Shown piece by piece: positions 1 through 6,580 of a stretch of DNA of 8,552 bases. The notes beneath the pieces are model-generated. The model was not told where the DNA came from. It made no database searches and saw nothing but the letters and a program-made list of their open reading frames with translations. Position 1 is the stretch's first letter, and the number at the start of each line of letters is the position of its first letter. The DNA comes from Pseudomonadota bacterium. GTDB taxonomy: Bacteria; Pseudomonadota; Alphaproteobacteria; UBA8366; JADFVY01. A program made the translations under genes and the position numbers. The stretch is from contig DAOVHN010000072.1 in the NCBI GenBank assembly GCA_030671915.1, forward strand, positions 1 through 8,552, given 5' to 3'.

Positions 1-204
1 GGCGTGATCCTGGGCGGTGGTGAGTTCGTCGGCGGCCGGGTTTCGCCGGCCGGCGCCGTCATCGGGGCCATGACGCTGACCCTGGCGGGGTCCTTCCTGA
101 TCTTCCTGCGCATTTCGCCGGACTGGCAGGTCGGCGCGCAGGGCGGGATTCTGATCCTGGTTCTCGCCCTGAGGGCCCTCATCAACTGGAGGGAAGCGCG
201 ATGA
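1..204 (+). CDS. ABC sugar transporter permease, C-terminal part (5' cut by window)
   Basis: This is the last 67 codons of an inner-membrane permease of the BPD_transp_2 (RbsC/XylH) family, which forms half of the channel of a carbohydrate ABC importer. The reading frame is open from base 1 and ends at TGA 202-204. The fragment shows the family's typical end: a glycine-rich stretch (GGGEFVGGR near the start), a hydrophobic helix (about residues 18-36 of the fragment), a short SPDWQ turn and a last hydrophobic helix followed by a basic tail. In RbsC-like proteins the same order (GG.S..GGRG, helix, WQ, helix) closes the protein. The stop overlaps the next start in ATGA (201-204), so the two permeases are probably translationally coupled and form a heterodimer. 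Substrate cannot be read from this fragment; the downstream genes suggest a sugar, lactone or sugar acid. Confidence 0.85.
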   Translation, partial: GVILGGGEFVGGRVSPAGAVIGAMTLTLAGSFLIFLRISPDWQVGAQGGILILVLALRALINWREAR

Positions 205-1163
205 ACGGAAGCCTTGCCGCGACCCTGAAGAAGCTGGGCGAAAAGCCCTGGATCTGGTCCTATATCGGCATGATCGTGGTCTGGCTGGCGACCGTGACCT
301 TTACCATGGGCCAGGGCGGCGGCAGTATCATTTCGGCGGCCCTGTCCTTCGCCACCTTCACGGTCATCGTCGGCATCGGCCAGATGTTCGTCATCTCCAC
401 CGGCCCCGGCAATGTGGACCTTTCGATCCCGGCGACAATCGCGCTTTCCGGCGCCATCTGCATGAAGGTCATGGACGGGTCCAACGCCATGCTGGGGGTC
501 GGCGTGCTGATCGCGCTCGGGACCGGGGTCGCGGTCGGCGCCTTCAACTACATGCTGATCAGGGTGCTGCGCATTCCGCCCATTATCGCGACGCTGTCGG
601 CCAGTTTCCTGATCCTGTCCACGGCGATCGCCTATGGGCGCGGTCTGAAAATCAAGCCACCGCCGTTGCTGGCCGACTTCGCCACGATGAAGATCGCGGG
701 TATTCCTTTGCTGGCGATCTTCATCATCGGCTTTGCCGTCCTGGCCAGCATCCTGTTGAACCGGACCCTCTATGGGAGGTCCGTGCTGGCGATCGGCCAG
801 AACATGCGCGCGGCCTGGCTGGCGGGCATCAATGTGGAGCGGATTCGCTATGCGACCTATACGCTGAGTGCGATCATGGCCGGATTCTGCGGCCTGTTGC
901 TGGCCGGATTCTCCGGTGGCGCGTCGCTGGACATGGGCAGTGAATACCTTCTGGCGTCGATCGCCGTGGTGGTTATCGGCGGTACTTCGGTGGCGGGCGG
1001 CAGGTCGAACATTCCCGGTATCTGGGGGGCGTCGCTGTTCATGTTCCTGCTGGTCACCATGCTGAACACCTTCGGCGCCAGCGCCGGCATCCGGCTTATC
1101 ATGACCGGCCTTATCATCGTCGCCGTCATCACCGTTGCCGGCGGCGACAAGCCGCAGCGCTGA
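201..1163 (+). CDS. ABC sugar transporter permease (RbsC/BPD_transp_2 family)
   Basis: A 320-residue polytopic inner-membrane protein, the usual length for RbsC-type permeases of monosaccharide ABC importers. It begins at ATG 201, overlapping the stop of the preceding permease. After a short cytoplasmic N-terminus there are about 8-10 hydrophobic segments. Family landmarks are NVDLSIP (about residue 71), equivalent to the IDLSVG motif of RbsC; a cytoplasmic loop LNRTLYGR...AIGQN...AAWLAGIN at about 188-213, which contacts the ATPase; and a late GGTSVAGGRSNIPG segment at about 261-274 matching the GG.S..GGRG motif. Two different permease genes in tandem imply a heterodimeric channel. The ATPase and periplasmic binding protein are not visible and probably lie upstream. 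The transporter class is secure; the ligand is inferred only from the catabolic genes that follow 18 bases downstream. Confidence 0.93.
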   Translation: MNGSLAATLKKLGEKPWIWSYIGMIVVWLATVTFTMGQGGGSIISAALSFATFTVIVGIGQMFVISTGPGNVDLSIPATIALSGAICMKVMDGSNAMLGVGVLIALGTGVAVGAFNYMLIRVLRIPPIIATLSASFLILSTAIAYGRGLKIKPPPLLADFATMKIAGIPLLAIFIIGFAVLASILLNRTLYGRSVLAIGQNMRAAWLAGINVERIRYATYTLSAIMAGFCGLLLAGFSGGASLDMGSEYLLASIAVVVIGGTSVAGGRSNIPGIWGASLFMFLLVTMLNTFGASAGIRLIMTGLIIVAVITVAGGDKPQR

Positions 1164-1181
1164 ACAGACAGGGGAGAGAGA

Positions 1182-2099
1182 ATGGCCCTCGTTGGCGATT
1201 CATACGAATATTATGACAGACGCTTCCAGGACCTGACGGTGCCGATAGCCGAGGTCGAGGAACTTTATAATGGCTGCCGGTGGGCCGAAGGCCCGGTCTG
1301 GTTCAACGATGGCGGTTACCTGGTCTGGAGCGATATCCCCAACAACCGCATGCTGCGCTGGGTGCCCGATCTCGGTGTCAGTGTTTTTCGGGCCAACTCC
1401 AATTTCGCCAACGGCAGTACCCGCGACCGTCAGGGGCGCCTGGTATCCTGTCATCACGGCGGCCGCAACGTGACACGCGCCGAGCCCGACGGCTCGATCA
1501 CGGTGATAGCGGATACCTATCAAGGCAAGAAGCTGAACTCGCCCAACGACGTCGTGGTGAAGTCCGATGGCAGCATCTGGTTCACCGATCCCACATACGG
1601 GATATTGTCCGACTACGAGGGCTACAAGGCCGATCCCGAGCAGGATGGCTGCTACGTCTATCGCGTCGACCCCGCGACAGGTGATATCGCGGCTGTCTCG
1701 GACGATTTCGTGAAGCCCAACGGCCTCGCCTTCTCACCGGATGAAAGCATCCTCTATATCGCCGATTCCGGATTCAGCCACGATCCCGACGGCCCGCATC
1801 ATATCCGTGCCTTCGATGTGGGCGGCGACGGCAGGCTGAGTAATGGCCGCGTCTTTGCCGAAGTCTCGCCCGGCGTACCGGACGGGTTCCGGCTGGATGT
1901 CGATGGCAATCTCTGGACCAGTTGCCAGGACGGTGTTATCTGCTTGGCACCCGATGGCACGGCCCTGGGCAAGATCCGCATACCGACCATGGTTGCCAAT
2001 CTCACCTTCGGCGGCCCGCGCCGGAACCGTCTTTTCATAACCGCCACCAAGTCGCTCTATGCGGTCTATGTGGCGACCACGGGTGTACAGACTCCATGA
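1182..2099 (+). CDS. SMP-30/gluconolactonase-family sugar lactonase
   Basis: A 305-residue six-bladed beta-propeller hydrolase of the SMP-30/gluconolactonase/LRE family. Members open aldonolactones to aldonates using one divalent metal. The ligand set of the family is visible: Glu36 in EGPVW, Asn122 in NSPNDVVV, Asn180 in KPNGLAFSPD and Asp234 in VPDGF; by alignment with human SMP30 these are the metal and substrate residues. Blade repeats DGSIWFTDPTYG (about 129-140) and DGNLWTS (about 241-247) are typical. No signal peptide is seen, so it should act in the cytoplasm. ATG 1182 is preceded by a strong GGGGAGAGAG Shine-Dalgarno tract (1171-1180), and the gene follows the permease by 18 bases. 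Its stop overlaps the next start (ATGA, 2096-2099), linking lactone opening to sugar-acid dehydration. The exact lactone (hexonic, pentonic, fuconic or other) is not determinable. Confidence 0.92.
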   Translation: MALVGDSYEYYDRRFQDLTVPIAEVEELYNGCRWAEGPVWFNDGGYLVWSDIPNNRMLRWVPDLGVSVFRANSNFANGSTRDRQGRLVSCHHGGRNVTRAEPDGSITVIADTYQGKKLNSPNDVVVKSDGSIWFTDPTYGILSDYEGYKADPEQDGCYVYRVDPATGDIAAVSDDFVKPNGLAFSPDESILYIADSGFSHDPDGPHHIRAFDVGGDGRLSNGRVFAEVSPGVPDGFRLDVDGNLWTSCQDGVICLAPDGTALGKIRIPTMVANLTFGGPRRNRLFITATKSLYAVYVATTGVQTP

Positions 2100-3625
2100 C
2101 CGAAACCGCGCCGCTTACCATCCGCCTTAATGCCGCCGATAACGTCGTCGTCGCCCGTGGGCAGGTCGAAGCGGGAACCGATATCCCGGGCGAGGGCGTA
2201 GCCGCCGCCGCGGAAATCCCTGCCGGCCACAAGATCGCCACCGTGCCGATCGCCGCCGGTGAGCCGATCCGCAAATACAACCAGATCATCGGTTTCGCCT
2301 CCGCCGATGTCGCGGCCGGCGCCCATGTCCATACGCAAAATTGCGAGTTCCGCGCCTTCGAGCGCGACTACGCCTTCGGCGCCGATATGCGGCCAACCGA
2401 CTTCGTGCCCGAGGCCGAAAGAGCCACCTTCCGCGGTATCGTGCGGCCCGACGGGCGGATCGCGACGCGTAACTATATCGGCGTGCTGACCACGGTGAAC
2501 TGCTCGGCGACCGCGGCGAAACATATCGCGCGCGCCTTCGAGGGCGATGCACTGGCGGACTATCCCAACGTGGACGGCGTAGTCGCCTTTACTCACGGCA
2601 CCGGTTGCGCCATGGCGCTTGACGGGGAGGGTTTCGCCCTGCTGCAGCGCCTGATGTGGGGCTATGCGCGCCACCCCAACTTGGCCGGCATACTGCTGGT
2701 TGGGTTGGGCTGCGAAGCAAACCAGATCAAGTTCCTGCTCGACGCCTACGGGCTGGAGGAAGGCCCCGCTTTCCGCACCATGAATATCCAGGATACCGGC
2801 GGCACGCGCGCCACGGTGGAGGCGGGCGTGCGGATCATCCGCGAGATGCTGCCCGAGGCGAACAGGGTCGAGCGCCGGGATGTCTCCGCCGCCAACCTGA
2901 CCATCGCCCTGCAATGCGGCGGGTCGGACGCCTATTCCGGCATCACTGCAAACCCGGCGTTGGGTGCGGCGGCCGATCTGGTGGTGCGTCATGGTGGCAC
3001 GGCGATCCTGGCAGAGACGCCCGAAATCTACGGCGCCGAGCATCTGCTGACGCGCCGCGCGGTCAGCCGCGAAGTCGGTGAGAAGCTGATCGAGCGTATC
3101 CGCTGGTGGGAGGACTACACGGCGCGCAACGGCGGCTCGATGGACAACAACCCGTCACCCGGCAACAAGGCCGGCGGGCTGACCACCATCCTGGAAAAAT
3201 CGCTGGGCGCGGCGGCGAAAGGCGGCACCACCAACCTGACCGGCGTCTACAGATACGCCGAGCCGGTAACGGAGAAGGGCTTCGTGTTCATGGATTCGCC
3301 GGGCTACGACCCGGCCTCGATCACCGGCCAGGTGGCGAGTGGCGCCAATCTGGTCTGTTTCACGACGGGGCGCGGCTCCGCCTTCGGCTTTAAGCCGGCG
3401 CCCTCGATCAAGCTGGCCACAAACACGTCGATGTTCGAACGGCTTGAAGAGGATATGGACCTGAATTGCGGCGAGATCCTGGACAAGGGTGTTTCGGTGG
3501 AGGAAATGGGCGAGCGCATCTTCCGCCTGTTCCTGGCCGTGGCGTCGGGAGAACAATCGAAAAGCGAGGCGCTTGGCCTGGGCGACAACGAGTTCGTGCC
3601 CTGGCTTATCGGCGCCGTGATGTGA
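2096..3625 (+). CDS. UxaA/GarD-family sugar-acid dehydratase (altronate/galactarate dehydratase-like)
   Basis: A 509-residue protein with the full architecture of UxaA (altronate) and GarD (galactarate) dehydratases, which remove water from sugar acids to give 2-keto-3-deoxy acids, usually with Fe2+. An N-terminal SAF domain (about 8-85, with GHKIA at 44-48 and HVHT at 77-80) is followed by the catalytic region. Conserved blocks are GLGCEANQ (203-210), CGGSDAYSGITANP (274-287), NPSPGNKAGGLTT (352-364) and TGQVASGANLVCFTTGRGS (410-428). The last block and the EEDMDLNCG segment (451-459) look to me closer to GarD than to E. coli UxaA. The start at ATG 2096, overlapping the lactonase stop, gives the normal family length; the frame stays open further upstream but only inside the lactonase gene. 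Sulfolactate sulfo-lyase (SuyA+SuyB) is a related, normally two-gene branch; the single chain here argues against it. The substrate stays open: altronate, galactarate, fuconate-type or another acid. Confidence 0.93.
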   Translation: MTETAPLTIRLNAADNVVVARGQVEAGTDIPGEGVAAAAEIPAGHKIATVPIAAGEPIRKYNQIIGFASADVAAGAHVHTQNCEFRAFERDYAFGADMRPTDFVPEAERATFRGIVRPDGRIATRNYIGVLTTVNCSATAAKHIARAFEGDALADYPNVDGVVAFTHGTGCAMALDGEGFALLQRLMWGYARHPNLAGILLVGLGCEANQIKFLLDAYGLEEGPAFRTMNIQDTGGTRATVEAGVRIIREMLPEANRVERRDVSAANLTIALQCGGSDAYSGITANPALGAAADLVVRHGGTAILAETPEIYGAEHLLTRRAVSREVGEKLIERIRWWEDYTARNGGSMDNNPSPGNKAGGLTTILEKSLGAAAKGGTTNLTGVYRYAEPVTEKGFVFMDSPGYDPASITGQVASGANLVCFTTGRGSAFGFKPAPSIKLATNTSMFERLEEDMDLNCGEILDKGVSVEEMGERIFRLFLAVASGEQSKSEALGLGDNEFVPWLIGAVM

Positions 3626-3635
3626 GGAAGCGAGT

Positions 3636-4823
3636 ATGAGCGAAGCCGATTTCAGCCTCGATCCCGAGGGTGTCCTTCCCGACGATTACGAGCAAGCTAC
3701 CCTGGTCGGCCGCGTCTGGCGGCCCGGCGACATCCCGGGACCGAGCGTGGTGACGATCCGCGGCGGCGAGGTGCGCGACATTTCGCATCTGGCGCCGACG
3801 GTTTCCGAACTGTTGAACATGGCCGACCCGGTATCGGCGCTACGGGCCCACGAGGGCGAACGGATCGGCAGTTTCGAGGATGTGCTCGAAAACAGCCATG
3901 CGGACGCGCTGAACCCCGCGCTGCCGTATTTCCTGGCGCCGGTTGACCTGCAGGCGCTGAAGGCCGCCGGCGTGACCTTCGTGCGCTCCACGCTGGAACG
4001 CGTGATCGAGGAACACACCAAGGGCGATCCCGCCGGCGCAGAAGCGGCGCGCGAAAAAATCGAGCGCGAGATCGGCGGCGATCTGGCCAAGGTGAAGCCC
4101 GGCTCGGACGAGGCCGAGCGGCTGAAACAGATGCTTATCGAGCGCGGGCTCTGGTCGCAATATCTCGAGGTCGGCATCGGCCCTTATGCCGAGGTGTTCA
4201 GCAAGTCGCAACCGATGTCGGCGGTCGGCATCGGCGCGGAGGTCGGCCTGCATCCGGACTCCACCTGGAACAATCCCGAGCCGGAGACGGTGATGATCGC
4301 CAACGCGGCGGGCAGGACTGTCGCCGTGGCGCTGGGCAACGACGTCAACCTGCGCGATTTCGAAGGGCGCAGCGCGCTGCTGCTGGGCCGGGCCAAGGAC
4401 AATAACGCCTCCTGCGCCATCGGCCCCTTCCTGCGGCTGTTCGACGAACATTTCGGCATCGAAGACGTGCGCGCCTGCGAGGTATCGATGACGGTGGAGG
4501 GAACGGACGGCTTCCTGATGGAAGGCAGCAGCTCTATGGCCGAGATCAGCCGCGACCCGCTGGACCTCGTCGGCCAGACCATCGGCCGGAACCACCAGTA
4601 CCCCGACGGCCTGGCGCTGTTCACCGGCACCATGTTCGCGCCAACCAAGGATCGCGGCGAGCCCGGCATGGGCTTCACCCATCATCCCGGCGATATCGTC
4701 ACCATCGCGTCGCCGAGGCTGGGCGCGCTGGTCAACCGGGTAACGACATCCGACAAGGCCGCCCCCTGGACCTTCGGGACCGGCGCGCTGATGCGCAATC
4801 TGGCGGCCCGTGGGCTGATTTGA
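3636..4823 (+). CDS. FAH-superfamily 2-keto-3-deoxy-sugar-acid dehydratase (XylX/KdxD-like)
   Basis: A 395-residue fumarylacetoacetate-hydrolase-fold protein. Its length and motifs match, from memory, the Caulobacter XylX type, which dehydrates 2-keto-3-deoxy-pentonates to alpha-ketoglutarate semialdehyde in the Weimberg pathway; the FAH hydrolases that split diketo acids are usually nearer 280 residues. An N-terminal domain (about 1-95) leads to LAPVDLQALKAAGVTF (100-115), a charged helical insert (about 120-170) and the FAH core. Likely Mg2+ ligands are Glu215 and Glu217 in NNPEPE and Asp236 in GNDVNLRDFEGRS; AKDNNASCAIGP (253-264) and NHQYPDGLALF (319-329) are further signature blocks. ATG 3636 has an AGGAAG site at 3625-3630 that overlaps the stop of the preceding gene, so the two are probably co-translated. 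Activity on a deoxy-hexonate or a 2,4-diketo acid cannot be excluded, since the neighbouring SDR resembles enzymes of that route. Confidence 0.9.
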   Translation: MSEADFSLDPEGVLPDDYEQATLVGRVWRPGDIPGPSVVTIRGGEVRDISHLAPTVSELLNMADPVSALRAHEGERIGSFEDVLENSHADALNPALPYFLAPVDLQALKAAGVTFVRSTLERVIEEHTKGDPAGAEAAREKIEREIGGDLAKVKPGSDEAERLKQMLIERGLWSQYLEVGIGPYAEVFSKSQPMSAVGIGAEVGLHPDSTWNNPEPETVMIANAAGRTVAVALGNDVNLRDFEGRSALLLGRAKDNNASCAIGPFLRLFDEHFGIEDVRACEVSMTVEGTDGFLMEGSSSMAEISRDPLDLVGQTIGRNHQYPDGLALFTGTMFAPTKDRGEPGMGFTHHPGDIVTIASPRLGALVNRVTTSDKAAPWTFGTGALMRNLAARGLI

Positions 4824-4825
4824 AC

Positions 4826-4831
4826 AGAGGA
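4826..4831 (+). promoter_or_regulatory. Shine-Dalgarno site fixing the SDR start
   Basis: AGAGGA ends nine bases before ATG 4841. It supports that ATG over the TTG at 4820, which overlaps the previous stop, has no comparable site in front of it and would add seven residues not expected before the MDRLKGKTALVT start of this family. Confidence 0.6.
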
Positions 4832-4840
4832 CAGTTATCG

Positions 4841-5578
4841 ATGGACAGACTGAAGGGGAAAACGGCGCTGGTTACCGCCGCGGCCCAGGGCATCGGGAGG
4901 GCTATCGCCGAGACGTTCGCGGCCGAGGGCGCCATGGTCTGGGCCACCGACATCAATATGGGAAAACTGTCGGAACTGGACGGTGCGCCGAACATCACAG
5001 TCCGCAAGCTGGACGTCACTGACAAGGGAGATGTCGCTGCCGTTACCGCGGAGGCCGGACCGTTGGACGTGCTAGTCAACTGCACCGGCTTCGTGCATCA
5101 CGGTACCATCCTTGACTGCGACGAAGATGAATACGACTACGCCTTCAACCTCAATGTCCGCGGGGCGTATCGGATGATACGGGCCTGCTTGCCAGCCATG
5201 CTGGATACCGGTGGGGGCTCGATTGTCAATATTGCGTCGGTCGCCTCGTCCATCGCCGGCGTGCCCGAGCGTTTCACCTATGGCACCACAAAGGCAGCCG
5301 TAATCGGCCTGACCAAGTCGGTAGCCAAGGATTTCGTGGGCAAGGGTGTCCGCTGCAACGCGATCTGCCCGGGCACGGTCGACACACCTTCGCTGCAGGA
5401 CCGGATCAACGCGCTGCCCGACCCCATTGAGGCACGCAAGGCCTTCGTCGCGCGCCAGCCCATGGGGCGCCTCGGCACAGCCGGGGAGATTGCGTATCTC
5501 GCCCTCTATCTTGCATCGGATGAATCGGCATTCACGACGGGCGATCAGTTCATCATCGACGGAGGTATGGTTCTTTAA
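4841..5578 (+). CDS. Short-chain dehydrogenase, DHRS6 / 2-keto-3-deoxy-fuconate dehydrogenase-like
   Basis: A 245-residue classical SDR, soluble and single-domain. The cofactor loop TAAAQGIG (12-19) and Asp37 in ATDIN point to NAD rather than NADP. NCTG (80-83) replaces the common NNAG. The catalytic set is Asn105, Ser133, Tyr147 and Lys151 (YGTTK), followed by CPGTVDTPSLQDR (176-188). The TAAAQGIG, GFVHHGT (83-89), SVASS and CPGTVDTPS blocks, and the total length, closely resemble human DHRS6 as I remember it. Bacterial relatives include L-2-keto-3-deoxyfuconate 4-dehydrogenase of the non-phosphorylating L-fucose pathway. That fits a cluster making 2-keto-3-deoxy acids, but the enzyme could instead be an aldose dehydrogenase feeding the lactonase. 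It begins 17 bases after the FAH gene and ends at TAA 5576-5578, before the first sizeable gap of the catabolic set. Confidence 0.93.
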   Translation: MDRLKGKTALVTAAAQGIGRAIAETFAAEGAMVWATDINMGKLSELDGAPNITVRKLDVTDKGDVAAVTAEAGPLDVLVNCTGFVHHGTILDCDEDEYDYAFNLNVRGAYRMIRACLPAMLDTGGGSIVNIASVASSIAGVPERFTYGTTKAAVIGLTKSVAKDFVGKGVRCNAICPGTVDTPSLQDRINALPDPIEARKAFVARQPMGRLGTAGEIAYLALYLASDESAFTTGDQFIIDGGMVL

Positions 5579-5608
5579 GGAACGAGTTTCGATGAAGTGT
5601 TTGCGTCA

Positions 5609-5624
5609 ACAGAACCAGTTCTGT
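5609..5624. repeat. 16-bp inverted repeat, possible operator
   Basis: ACAGAACCAGTTCTGT has perfect 7-base arms (ACAGAAC / GTTCTGT) around a central CA. A two-base loop is too tight for a stable RNA hairpin, so a dimeric protein site is the more natural reading. It lies in the 95-base gap between the SDR and the hydroxyacid dehydrogenase, 50 bases before ATG 5674. No clear -35/-10 pair accompanies it, and the binding factor is unknown. Confidence 0.45.
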
Positions 5625-5644
5625 GTGTCGAAGGATTGAACCGC

Positions 5645-5650
5645 GGGAGG
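5645..5650 (+). promoter_or_regulatory. Strong Shine-Dalgarno-like GGGAGG with competing starts
   Basis: GGGAGG sits five bases before an in-frame TTG (5656) and 23 bases before ATG 5674. It therefore favours the TTG as initiator of the hydroxyacid dehydrogenase, giving 302 residues instead of 296. ATG 5674 has its own weaker purine tract (GGAGACAGGAAAG, 5661-5673). Confidence 0.4.
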
Positions 5651-5673
5651 CAATATTGGCGGAGACAGGAAAG

Positions 5674-6564
5674 ATGAGGATAGGGTTTGTCGGTGTCGGC
5701 ATGATGGGGCACGGCGCGGCCAAGAACATCGTCGAGAAGGGCTTTCCGCTCAGTATCCTCGGGCATAGAAACCGGCAACCCGTTGAGGACCTGATCCGGC
5801 GCGGCGCGACGGAGGCAAAGACCGCCACGGACATGGCCCGCGACTGCGACGTCATTTTCATTTGCGTAACAGGGACCCCCCAGGTCGAGGAGGTGGTTTT
5901 CGGCGAGAACGGCCTGCTGGCCGGCATCATGCCGGGCACCGTCGTCGCGGAATGCTCCACCGCCATGCCCGAATCCACCCTCAAGATCGCCGCGGCGATA
6001 GAGGCCAGAGGCGGGCGGTTCCTTGACATGCCGCTGACCCGCACTCCGAAAGAGGCGGAGGCCGGGACACTCGGCGTCATGTATGGCGGCGATCAGTCCC
6101 TGTTCGACGAGATCAGGCCGGTCGTCGAATGCTTCGCCGACAGCTTCGTTCCCTGCGGGCCGGTCGGTGCGGCGCATCGTATTAAACTGGTCAACAATTT
6201 TCTCTCGCTGGGCAATGCGGCGATCATCTGCGAGGCGATGGCCGTGGCGCGCATCGGCGGTGTCGATATGCAGTGTCTCTATGACGTGGTGACCTCGGGC
6301 GGTGCCGACAGCATCATGTTTCGCCGCATGATGAAGAACCCGCTGGAGGACGACGATACCGGCCTCATGTTCGCCATCCGCAACATGCACAAGGATTTGA
6401 CGTATTTTCTGCGCATGGCCGAGGCACTGCCGGCCCATGCGGCGATGGCGGAAACCGCGCGGCAATCAGTGACGCTTGCGCGCCTCGCCGGTTTCGACGA
6501 AGCCTATGTGCCGCGCCTGTATGACGCTTTATGCAGGTTGAACGGTGTTGAGCCCAGAGACTGA
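5674..6564 (+). CDS. Beta-hydroxyacid dehydrogenase (HIBADH/YihU-like)
   Basis: A 296-residue NAD(P)-dependent reductase of the 3-hydroxyisobutyrate dehydrogenase / tartronate semialdehyde reductase / YihU family. The Rossmann motif GFVGVGMMG occupies residues 4-12. The catalytic lysine is Lys171 in IKLVNN, with Asn174/Asn175 following, and HKDL (239-242) supplies the conserved second lysine (Lys240). The substrate loop, normally DAPVSGG, reads DMPLTRTP (118-125). It puts an Arg-Thr where YihU (3-sulfolactaldehyde / succinate-semialdehyde reductase) has GRT, so the substrate probably differs from that of GarR or HIBADH. The role is likely interconversion of a short aldehyde and hydroxyacid at the end of the pathway. 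Start choice is uncertain: ATG 5674 is used here, but TTG 5656 has the better ribosome-binding site. It ends 16 bases before the kinase. Confidence 0.9.
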   Translation: MRIGFVGVGMMGHGAAKNIVEKGFPLSILGHRNRQPVEDLIRRGATEAKTATDMARDCDVIFICVTGTPQVEEVVFGENGLLAGIMPGTVVAECSTAMPESTLKIAAAIEARGGRFLDMPLTRTPKEAEAGTLGVMYGGDQSLFDEIRPVVECFADSFVPCGPVGAAHRIKLVNNFLSLGNAAIICEAMAVARIGGVDMQCLYDVVTSGGADSIMFRRMMKNPLEDDDTGLMFAIRNMHKDLTYFLRMAEALPAHAAMAETARQSVTLARLAGFDEAYVPRLYDALCRLNGVEPRD

Positions 6565-6580
6565 CCGGCCCGGTGGTGGC

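Noticed and set aside
1922..2095. A 58-codon upstream extension of the UxaA/GarD-type gene.
   Set aside because: It lies wholly inside the lactonase gene in another frame, does not resemble the family N-terminus, and ATG 2096 in the ATGA overlap gives the standard length.
2066..3043. Long minus-strand open frame (325 codons) opposite the UxaA/GarD-type gene.
   Set aside because: It is antisense to a strongly conserved gene, has Gly/Arg/Asp/His-rich composition without domains, and arises from high-GC codon bias.
3840..4685. Minus-strand open frame (281 codons) opposite the FAH-family gene.
   Set aside because: It is a composition-driven shadow of the FAH gene, with no motifs and no ribosome-binding context.
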